Origin: Bacillus alkalicellulosilyticus
GTDB taxonomy: Bacteria > Bacillota > Bacilli > Bacillales > Bacillaceae_F
NCBI RefSeq assembly: GCF_002019795.1
Contig: NZ_KV917381.1
Coordinates: forward strand, 1,547,210 to 1,611,209
Length of the DNA stretch: 64,000 bases
Direction: 5' to 3'
Position 1 is the first letter of the stretch; each line of letters begins with the position of its first letter. A program made the position numbers and the translations under genes. Below are positions 44,748 to 52,500 of this stretch, one piece after another. Under the pieces are notes generated by a model that was not told the origin of the DNA, ran no database searches, and worked only from the letters and a program-made list of their open reading frames with translations.

Positions 44748-46157
44748 ATGAAAATTAACAATAATATCCAAGCGTTAAATGCTTACCGTAACCTAAATCA
44801 AAATCAAATCCAAACATCTAAAAACCTAGAAAAATTATCATCTGGATTGCGTATTAACAGAGCGTCTGATGATGCAGCAGGTCTTGCAATCTCTGAAAAA
44901 ATGCGCTCTCAAATTCGTGGACTTAAAATGGCTGAGCGAAATGCGATGGACGGAATTTCATTAATGCAAACGGCTGAAGGAGCATTAACGGAAGTTCACG
45001 CCATGTTACAAAGAATGCGTGAATTAGCTGTTCAAGGTGCAAATGATACAAATACAGATTATGATCGTGAGCAAATCCAAAAGGAAATTGACCAACTGAA
45101 AAAAGAAATCAACAGTGTTTCTGAGAAAACAGAATTTAACACAAGAAAGCTTCTTGATGGTTCAAGTGCTGTATTAACGGTATTTGAAGCTTCACAAAAT
45201 AACATTAATGTACAAGGTTTCCCGAAAGTACTTGATGCAGAGTTAGGCTCAGGAGTGTATCAAGTAAATATTAAAGAAACAGAGATTAAATCCCAAATCA
45301 TTCAATCAGGTTCTGGAATTGGAGCAGTTGAAGACGTTAAGTTTGCTGACCCAGAAAACTCAGAGTTAAAACTTGGTCAATACTCGATTCTAGTTCGTGA
45401 CGTCATGACAGATGGCGGTACGGGTGGTACAGCTAAAATTGAAATTTTAGACCCAGATGGCCTATCTCTTGGTGTGAAAAGTGTAAACATTGGGACTGAT
45501 GCAGCGGGTCCAGGCGAAGAAGGAAGACAAGTAGCCGGTTTAGAAATTGATACGTCAAAAATTAGAACGTCAGGTACAGCTAAAGTATCACTTGAGGCTG
45601 AAACAAAAGTAACATTATCAAAAGAAGGTCCAGATGGATTTGAAGAGATTTCAGCAGAGCGTACGTTAACTTCTACACGTGGAAGAATTGTGCACGCAGG
45701 AATTGAATATAACTTTGCTAGTAATATTCCTACCAATGGTTCATTAACATTCCAAACGACAAACAATGCGTTATCTTTCCAAATTGGTGCTAACACTAAC
45801 CAAAGTGTAATGATTGATATTCCGCAAATGGACATTGTCGAGCTAGGTGTAGAAAGCGTAAACGTAACAACACAGACAAGAGCAAACGATGCAATCTTCC
45901 AGCTTGACCGTGCGATTAATATCGTTTCAGATGCTAGAGCGAAACTAGGAGCGATTCAAAACCGTCTTGAGCATACAATTAATAATCTACAAGTGACGCA
46001 TGAAAACTTAACAGCATCTGAGTCACGTATTCGTGATGCAGATATGGCGTTAGAAATGACGATTTTCACACGTAACAATATTTTAAACCAATCAGCTACA
46101 GCGATGCTCGCACAGGCAAACCAATTGCCTCAAGGAGTACTTCAATTGCTTCAATAA
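44748..46157 (+). CDS. hag: Flagellin
   Basis: The 469-residue filament protein has complete D0/D1 ends: NIQALNAYRNLNQNQIQTSKNLEKLSSGLRINRASDDAAGLAISEKM and the C-terminal ESRIRDADMALEMTIFTRNNILNQS to LLQ. The central part (about residues 145-375) is a large beta-rich, surface-exposed insert, so this protein is half again as long as B. subtilis Hag (304). Transcription likely starts at the sigma-D site before fliS. Confidence 0.95.
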   Translation: MKINNNIQALNAYRNLNQNQIQTSKNLEKLSSGLRINRASDDAAGLAISEKMRSQIRGLKMAERNAMDGISLMQTAEGALTEVHAMLQRMRELAVQGANDTNTDYDREQIQKEIDQLKKEINSVSEKTEFNTRKLLDGSSAVLTVFEASQNNINVQGFPKVLDAELGSGVYQVNIKETEIKSQIIQSGSGIGAVEDVKFADPENSELKLGQYSILVRDVMTDGGTGGTAKIEILDPDGLSLGVKSVNIGTDAAGPGEEGRQVAGLEIDTSKIRTSGTAKVSLEAETKVTLSKEGPDGFEEISAERTLTSTRGRIVHAGIEYNFASNIPTNGSLTFQTTNNALSFQIGANTNQSVMIDIPQMDIVELGVESVNVTTQTRANDAIFQLDRAINIVSDARAKLGAIQNRLEHTINNLQVTHENLTASESRIRDADMALEMTIFTRNNILNQSATAMLAQANQLPQGVLQLLQ

Positions 46158-46258
46158 TAAACAAGAGTCTCGACCAAAACAAGCTAGAACATCTACAATG
46201 ACAATGGCCTCACTCGCAACGTGATTTAATTGATAGTGGCGGTTTCGCTCATTGCTTA

Positions 46259-46305
46259 GAGGGTGGAACAAAAGGTAAAAAAAACCTTTTGTCCCACCCT
46301 CCTTT
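46259..46305. repeat. Dispersed hairpin repeat family A, copy 4
   Basis: GAGGGTGGAACAAAAGGT pairs with ACCTTTTGTCCCACCCTC. The upstream flank GGTTTCGCTCATTGCTTA is shared with the 15185 copy. It probably ends hag transcription. Confidence 0.85.
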
Positions 46306-46399
46306 TCAATGAATGCCAACAAATATTGGCATTCATACATGGAATAGTATCTGTATGGTACAATAAAGCTAATCATATTTATTTAAAGGCGGGAATAAA

Positions 46400-46837
46400 A
46401 TGGATGTCCAACGTGTTGGTAAGGCTAATCTGAACCGAGTGGAACAGAAGAAACAAGGTCCAACAGCCAGTGTTTCTTTCTCAGAGGTAATGAATAAGCA
46501 AAGAGATGAAAAAGCCTATGAACGCTTACATGGGCTTATGCAAAAAATAGATGACCAGGGTAAGGCATTAGCAGAATCTAGAACGGTTGATGAGTTAAGA
46601 AAATATAAAGCGTTAGTTAAAGAATTTATGGAAGATGCAGTAGCCTTTGGATTACAACTTGAAGAACGAAGAGGCTTTAACCGTCGTGGTCGAACAAAGG
46701 TGTATAAAATTGTACAAGAGGTTGACCGGAAGCTGTTAGATCTTACTGACGCGGTTTTACAAAAAGAGAAAAAAGGATTAGATATCCTTAATATGGTTGG
46801 TGAAATTAAAGGGTTATTAGTAAACATTTATGCTTAA
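46400..46837 (+). CDS. yaaR: YaaR family (DUF327) protein
   Basis: The 145-residue helical protein has the DUF327 core: LMQKIDDQGKALAESRTVDELRKYKALVKEFMEDAV and LDLTDAVLQKEKKGLDILNMVGEIKGLLVNIYA. Function unknown. AAAGGCGGG is 6 bases before the ATG. In B. subtilis yaaR lies near tmk and holB, so this copy is in another place. Confidence 0.88.
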   Translation: MDVQRVGKANLNRVEQKKQGPTASVSFSEVMNKQRDEKAYERLHGLMQKIDDQGKALAESRTVDELRKYKALVKEFMEDAVAFGLQLEERRGFNRRGRTKVYKIVQEVDRKLLDLTDAVLQKEKKGLDILNMVGEIKGLLVNIYA

Positions 46838-46858
46838 CAGATGAAACATACTAAGATT

Positions 46859-46898
46859 AGTAGTACAGACCCCGGCCAGGGTTTGTGCTACTATTTTA
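46859..46898 (+). terminator. Terminator after yaaR
   Basis: AGTAGTACAGACCC (46859-46872) pairs with GGGTTTGTGCTACT (46879-46892) with two wobble pairs, followed by ATTTTATTT. Confidence 0.82.
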
Positions 46899-46904
46899 TT
46901 TATA

Positions 46905-47085
46905 GTAGAAGTGAAGTAAGGTCGATCACCCTCTAGGACCTTGATTGAGTCCGTATTTTAAACCGACCGACTTCACACCCTTATTTGAATCAGTTTAGTA
47001 TGTTGGGTCCATAAGAGATCGAGTAAAAGAAAGTGGAATCGATAAGGCAATGTGAAGGCTTCTATGTTTGGCAAGAGAAGGAGAA
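46905..47085 (+). ncRNA. Candidate IS110 bridge RNA
   Basis: IS110 elements encode a bridge RNA just upstream of the transposase that pairs with target and donor DNA. Here GTGAAGT (46911-46917) and GGTCG (46920-46924) pair with CGACC (46964-46968) and ACTTCAC (46970-46976), a nested 12-bp stem with an internal GGAC/GTCC hairpin; further GATCGAG and GTGGAATCGAT stretches follow before the transposase start. Placement and structure fit; loops that pair with target and donor were not mapped. Confidence 0.5.
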
Positions 47086-47091
47086 ATGAAC

Positions 47092-48300
47092 ATGAAACAT
47101 GTACTGGCATTCGATGTTAGTATGGGGAAAAGTACAATGGTTATCTATAACCACTATAAGCAGTGTGAGTTTGAAGGCGAAATTACGCATAATAAATCGT
47201 CCTTTAAAGCCTTACATGAAAAGATTTGTGAAATTACCAAACTGGATGGTCAAGCACCTGAGATTGTTTTTGAAGCATCAGGAGTTTACTCAAGACCATT
47301 AGAATACTTTTTTCAAACAGAAGGCTACACCTACCATAGAGTTAGCCCATTAGAAGCGAATCTACAAACGGCTTCGATGCGCCGTCATAAGACCGATAAA
47401 AGTGATGCTCATGAGCTCGCTAAATCCCATTTCCGATTAGAACGTTCAACGACTTACCAGGAAGACAACTATTATAAACAGATGCGTGCACTAACACGGT
47501 ATTATGGTGAATTAGATAGTGAAATTATTAATCTATATAGCCGTATGCATGCTATTTTACAGCTAAGTTTCCCTGAACTTGAGCGTCTTCTATCTAAACG
47601 TTCTGCACTCTTTTTAAATATCGTTCAACTTTATCCACATCCAGACGAAGTATTAGCCTGTTCAAAAACCGTAATTAGAAACCGTATAAAAGGCAATACA
47701 AAAAAGAATCTATCCCATGCACGTGCCGAAGCAAAGGGCCTAGAACTACTTAACGCAGCGAAAGATTCATATCCAGCAATTTCGAAAGAGGATGTAAGAT
47801 GTGAACAAGTACGTGATTATGCCAAACGTATTACTGATTTAAAAGAGAAAAAAGAACAGCTAATAAAACAGATGGGTGAGCTTTCCAAAGAACGTTTTGA
47901 GTATAAGGTTTTACTTTCATTTCCAGGGATTGGTGAAGTGACAGCTGTAAGGCTAATAGGTGAAATTGGGGATTTAAAACGCTTTAGAAACAATAAACAA
48001 TTAAATGCATATGTTGGGATTGATATTATGCGTTATCAATCTGGCAATACATTTTATAAAGATAAAATTAATAAACGAGGAAACAACAAGCTACGAAAAA
48101 TCTTGTACTTTATGGTTCAAACAATGATTAGACTTCGTAAGAAGACTAACAATCATATCGTAGAGTACTACGACAAATTAAAAACGCAACCTCAAGGAAA
48201 GCCCCACAAAGTTGCGTCGATTGCGTGTGTGAATAAGTTTTTGAAAGTGGCATTTCATCTAATCACACACAACATCACCTATAATTACGAAGCAGCGTAA
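47092..48300 (+). CDS. IS110-family transposase (DEDD recombinase)
   Basis: The 402-residue enzyme has the N-terminal RuvC-like DEDD domain: Asp in LAFDVSMGK, Glu in VFEASGVY and two Asp in RHKTDKSDAHELAK. A coiled region follows, then the C-terminal Transposase_20 domain (LSFPGIGEVTAVRLIGEIGDLKRF, AYVGIDIMRYQSGNTF) with the conserved Ser. AAGGAG is 8 bases before the ATG at 47092. The frame is intact, so the element may be active. Confidence 0.95.
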   Translation: MKHVLAFDVSMGKSTMVIYNHYKQCEFEGEITHNKSSFKALHEKICEITKLDGQAPEIVFEASGVYSRPLEYFFQTEGYTYHRVSPLEANLQTASMRRHKTDKSDAHELAKSHFRLERSTTYQEDNYYKQMRALTRYYGELDSEIINLYSRMHAILQLSFPELERLLSKRSALFLNIVQLYPHPDEVLACSKTVIRNRIKGNTKKNLSHARAEAKGLELLNAAKDSYPAISKEDVRCEQVRDYAKRITDLKEKKEQLIKQMGELSKERFEYKVLLSFPGIGEVTAVRLIGEIGDLKRFRNNKQLNAYVGIDIMRYQSGNTFYKDKINKRGNNKLRKILYFMVQTMIRLRKKTNNHIVEYYDKLKTQPQGKPHKVASIACVNKFLKVAFHLITHNITYNYEAA

Positions 48301-48384
48301 ACCTATTCGTAACAGTTACTTATACTATACCATATCTGACCTTGCGAAAAAAACTAAATCGTCAGGTCTTTTTGGCATGACCAG

Positions 48385-48428
48385 AATTATTTTGAGTGGG
48401 AGGGGTACCCCTCCCACTCAAAATAATT
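48385..48428. repeat. Perfect 44-bp palindrome
   Basis: The 22 bases 48385-48406 (AATTATTTTGAGTGGGAGGG plus GT) are followed without spacer by their exact reverse complement (48407-48428), centred on GGTACC. It lies 85 bases after the transposase gene. It could end transcription in both directions, but T runs are short. No other copy is in the window. Confidence 0.95.
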
Positions 48429-48478
48429 AGGTGAAACATAAATAAAAGTTATAAAAAACACTTGACTGGAGGTAAGAA

Positions 48479-48527
48479 GAGGGTGAGACAAAAGGTTGTA
48501 TTTTACCTTTTGTCTCACCCTCTTTTC
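48479..48527. repeat. Dispersed hairpin repeat family A, copy 5
   Basis: GAGGGTGAGACAAAAGGT pairs with ACCTTTTGTCTCACCCTC: both arms carry the same compensating change (GGGAC to GAGAC, GTCCC to GTCTC). It stands between the IS and the convergent CPBP gene. Confidence 0.85.
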
Positions 48528-48538
48528 TTCATGTTGGC

Positions 48539-49135
48539 TTATAAGATTGGAAAGAGGATAAGCAGAAATAAATTAAATACAGTATGTGATAAGATACAAA
48601 TCGTAATATTTTTTGTTTTGATATAAACGTAGCCCCAAACTAATCCTCCAAGTAAAGCAGCAAGTACTAGAAGAATACTGCCAGAAAATAAATGAGCTGT
48701 AGTATATAGTAATGCCGCAAGTACAACTGAAGTTTTAGATGGTAGCGATTGTAAAAGGCGTTCTAGAACAAATCCACGCCAAAAGATTTCTTCTCCTGGA
48801 ATGACAAGTAAAAACAACAACAAGTATTGCCAAACCTCTTTCGGTTGTACTAATTCATAAAGTGCTGTTAGCTGTGACATAAGAGGTGGATAAATAGAAA
48901 CGATAATGCCCTTTCCGATCACCATACTTACATAGAGGATGAACCCTGTTGCTATCCCCATCCCTATATGTGGAGTTGAGAAAGGGAAAAAATAGGGTTT
49001 GCTAGTAAAAAAGGTAAACGAAATTAAAACCAATAAGGATAAAGGAAGCAATAGCCAAAACGAAAAAGGTTGCCATAAAAAACTAACAAATAACAGAAAG
49101 TGCGCGAGTATAACTGCAATAATGAATGAACGCAT
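48539..49135 (-). CDS. CPBP-family intramembrane metalloprotease
   Basis: The 198-residue polytopic protein has the CPBP (Abi) motifs: EEIFWRGFVLE, a His in TAHLFSG, and HTVFNLF at the end. Family members process prenylated or membrane proteins, or protect against own bacteriocins; the substrate here is unknown. About six membrane helices are visible. The upstream gap carries the promoters of the glucanase. Confidence 0.9.
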   Translation of the reverse strand: MRSFIIAVILAHFLLFVSFLWQPFSFWLLLPLSLLVLISFTFFTSKPYFFPFSTPHIGMGIATGFILYVSMVIGKGIIVSIYPPLMSQLTALYELVQPKEVWQYLLLFLLVIPGEEIFWRGFVLERLLQSLPSKTSVVLAALLYTTAHLFSGSILLVLAALLGGLVWGYVYIKTKNITICILSHTVFNLFLLILFPIL

Positions 49136-49243
49136 AAAAACTCCTTTGTGTTAGTTATAGGAAATAAAAGTATGGATACTAGGTCAATAGTATTATTTTC
49201 AAAAAAAATATACCACTAAAGGAAATTATATCAAAAAAAAAGG

Positions 49244-49292
49244 TTGACTACACAATGATACACAACTTAAAATAAAACCGAAAGCGCTTTCG
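49244..49292 (+). promoter_or_regulatory. Glucanase promoter with CcpA (cre) site
   Basis: TTGACT (49244-49249), 18 bases, then TAAAAT (49268-49273). A perfect palindrome CGAAAGCGCTTTCG (49279-49292), the cre core, covers the likely start point, so CcpA with HPr-Ser-P should repress in the presence of sugar. Confidence 0.65.
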
Positions 49293-49312
49293 AATTGTGA
49301 GGTGGATGTTTA

Positions 49313-49435
49313 ATGGTGACATATTACAATATTGAAAAAACTCGGTATTCAGAACAAGAAACGCCACAGAATTTTAAGGCAATGTATAGTATTTTCTTTG
49401 TTTTGTCTATTCCGGAAGCGCTTTCGGACGGTTAG
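49313..49435 (+). CDS. Possible 40-residue leader ORF before the glucanase
   Basis: The frame MVTYYNIEKTRYSEQETPQN to LSDG starts 7 bases after GAGGTGG, a strong ribosome site, and ends in the second cre-like site. It has no recognised homologue. It may be a regulatory peptide or the remnant of a gene. Confidence 0.4.
   Translation: MVTYYNIEKTRYSEQETPQNFKAMYSIFFVLSIPEALSDG
49412..49427 (+). promoter_or_regulatory. Second cre-like site
   Basis: CCGGAAGCGCTTTCGG is nearly palindromic around the same AAGCGCTT core as the site at 49279. Between it and the glucanase start (49436-49569) only a ribosome site (GGTAGGGGGAAG) was seen. Confidence 0.55.
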
Positions 49436-49569
49436 TCTAGCATTCTATGAAAAGGCTTACATTACATAATTAGTGTGAACTATCCGTTATTTTTATCATG
49501 TAAGGAGGTGAAGAAGAACGCGTTACTGTTCATGGAATGTCTTGAACTAATAAGGTAGGGGGAAGAAAA

Positions 49570-52500
49570 ATGCAAAAGAAATGGATTAGTATCTTTTTAA
49601 TCTTTATGTTAATTAGCTCTAATTTCAGCTTTGCTGTTAGTGCAGCTCCAAATGCTAGTTCAAATTCTCTATCAACGGATACTCTTTATTTAGTTGGTGG
49701 AGAGAGCGCAAGAGCATTGTCACCTCAGATGGGAACTCAATCGTATTCAGATGTACTTTTAAGTACAGCTGAAAAGAATACGTATGTCATTGAAAATGTA
49801 AATGGGGTATACAATGGATCGGGTAATGCCATCTCAGAGCTATTCCTAAATGGATTAGGTGTTGGCATTGGAATTGACGCTAAAGTATCTTATGACTTTA
49901 ACGGGGATGGACAATGGGATAGAACCGAAGAAACAAATATGATGCCAACAGATGGAAATACGTCACCTGATACGTATGAGAGTTTTGTAAGGGAATTGAC
50001 TTATAATGTAACAGGGCAATCGTATTCTTCATTTGACAATGGAACGATAATGGTTGAAATATGGGTTCGTTTTGGTGGAGAAAATGCACAAGTGAAGATA
50101 AATGCTTCAAGTAACGCTTCTAAAATCACTTTTCCATATGAATTAACGATTGGACAAAAACCGGGAAATGGGGAAGAGCCAGAACCTACTAATCCTCCAC
50201 AAGATGAGTGGGTGGAAATCGGTGATAATCTTTTACAGGATGGTTCTTTCGAAACAACAACGTCTTTTGGGGACCCGGATAATGTAGTGGCTGGTTGGAA
50301 TACCTTTAACATGGGTATCCATGAGCAATGGGCTGGCTTAGCAAATTTTGCTGTTGTGAATAATAGATTAGAAGTTACTGTGCAGCAAGTTGGTTGGGAA
50401 TGGTGGCATATTCAACTTTTCCAAAAACCACTTCAAGTGTCTAGTGGAACTTATAAAATTCAATTTGATATGAGTTCAGAAAGAGAAAGACCTGTATATG
50501 TAGAATTAGTAGGGTCTGGAACTCCTATTCAATCATTTACAATAGATAATAGTATGAAAACCTATGAAACAATTATTGATGTGGAAACAACTGGTAGCTA
50601 TGAATTCTTGATGGGATTAGGTCGAAATGGTGAAGATATAGAGCCAGCGACACCTTATAACATGGTAATTGACAATGTAAAACTAATCAAAGTAGAAAAG
50701 CAATCGACACCACCTGGAGATGGAAATGAACCTGGAGATGGTAGTGACCCAGGTCACGGAACAGACCCTGGTGATAATCATCCAAGTGATCCAGATCCGC
50801 TCGATCCAAATTGGAATTTAGTGTGGGAAGATACGTTTGAAGGGAATGAACTAGATACCTCAAAATGGACACATGACATTGGAAATGGTTTTGTTCAACC
50901 AGACGGTACATTTGTGCCTGGATGGGGAAACAATGAACTTCAGTCTTACCAAAAAGAAAACGTATCAGTTCAAAATGGGAAATTAATTATTGAAGGAAGA
51001 CCAGAAACGGTTTCGGATAGTAGAGGAACATATAATTACACTTCTGGTAAAATTCATACGCAAGGTAAGTTTAGTCAAAAGTATGGAAAGTTCGAAGCGA
51101 AAATAAAATTACCAGCGGGTCAAGGATATTGGCCGGCATTTTGGATGATGCCAGAAAACGATGTTTATGGCGGTTGGGCAGCGTCAGGTGAAATTGATAT
51201 CATGGAATCTGCCGGTGGTACGCCTCATAAGATTGGAGGGGCAATCCATTATGGAGGACAATGGCCAAACAATACGTATACAGCAAGAGACTATTATTTC
51301 CCTGAAGGCAAAGATATTACAGACTTTAATGTTTATAGTATTGAATGGGAGCCAGGAGAAATACGTTGGTATGTAAACGGGGAACTGTATCAAAAATTAG
51401 ACAATTGGAGTAGCCAAGGAGCTGGCAATGCCGCACCTTATGCTTATCCAGCGCCGTTTGACCAAGAATTCTATTTGATTTTAAACTTAGCCATTGGAGG
51501 TTGGTATGGTGGAAATCCGGATGGAACAACCCCATTCCCAGGACATATGGAAGTGGATTATGTTCGGGTCTATGATTTACCAGAATACCGTGAGCCTGTT
51601 GAACCATCATTTGAAGTAGAACCGTTACCAAGTGGTGCAAAAGAACCGATTAATGGAAACTTAGTTTATGATAACAACTTTGAACAAGGGTTTACAACCA
51701 TTCGAAATGCAACAGAAGTGGATAATAACTGGGATCCTGTTAATTGGAATCTAGTATATATTAATGACTTTAATGGGAGTGCAACAGCTTCAGTAGACCA
51801 AGTTGGAAGTGATACGTTTGCTAAAGTTGATATAACGAATGGTGGAAATCAGCCGTATGCTGTTCAACTTATTCAAAATGTCACTCTTGGAAAAGGAAGA
51901 TGGTATCAACTAACGTTTGATGCAAAGTCATCGACTAATCGTACGATGAATGTAAAAGTGGGTGGTGGTCCAGAACGAGGATATTCTGCTTACTCACCAA
52001 GTAGAGATTTCTCCCTAACCAGTGAAGTTCAAACGTATGAATTAGCATTTCAAATGCAACAAGATTCGGATGTAGCTGCTCGATTAGAACTAAATATGGG
52101 ATTAAATACAAATCCTGTTTGGATCGGAAACGTAAAAATTGAAGAAATTGAAGCGTTGGATCCATTTAATGAAAATGGACCAAAGGCACCTTTAACTAAC
52201 GGAAACCATGTATACAATGGCACGTTCGACCAGGGGCGGATGGACCGAATGACGTTCTGGAATTTCGTTACGGATGGAAGTGATGCCGTGGCCACTGTAT
52301 CTGAAAAGAGTCGCGAATTAAAGGTTGAATTCACAGATGGTGGTGCCAATCCAGAAGCGATCCAAGTGATTCAAAAAGGAATGAACTTGTTAGCAAATGA
52401 TGAATATAAGGTAACATTTAACGCAAGAGCATCAGAGAATAGAGAGATTCAAGTCGCACTTGTCAGCAAGGATGGTGAAGTGAACTATTCTGGAACAAAC

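Larger units (their letters stand above)
46905..48300 (+). mobile_element. IS110-family insertion sequence
   Basis: The element holds one transposase gene with a structured non-coding region of about 180 bases upstream, the layout of IS110-group elements. Such elements lack terminal inverted repeats, so the outer ends cannot be set from one copy; 46905 follows the yaaR terminator, and the right end may lie anywhere between 48300 and about 48380. The insertion lies between yaaR and a CPBP protease gene. Confidence 0.7.

Noticed and set aside
45377-45835. 152-codon minus-strand ORF
   Set aside because: Antisense to the variable part of flagellin, no ribosome site and no recognisable protein pattern.
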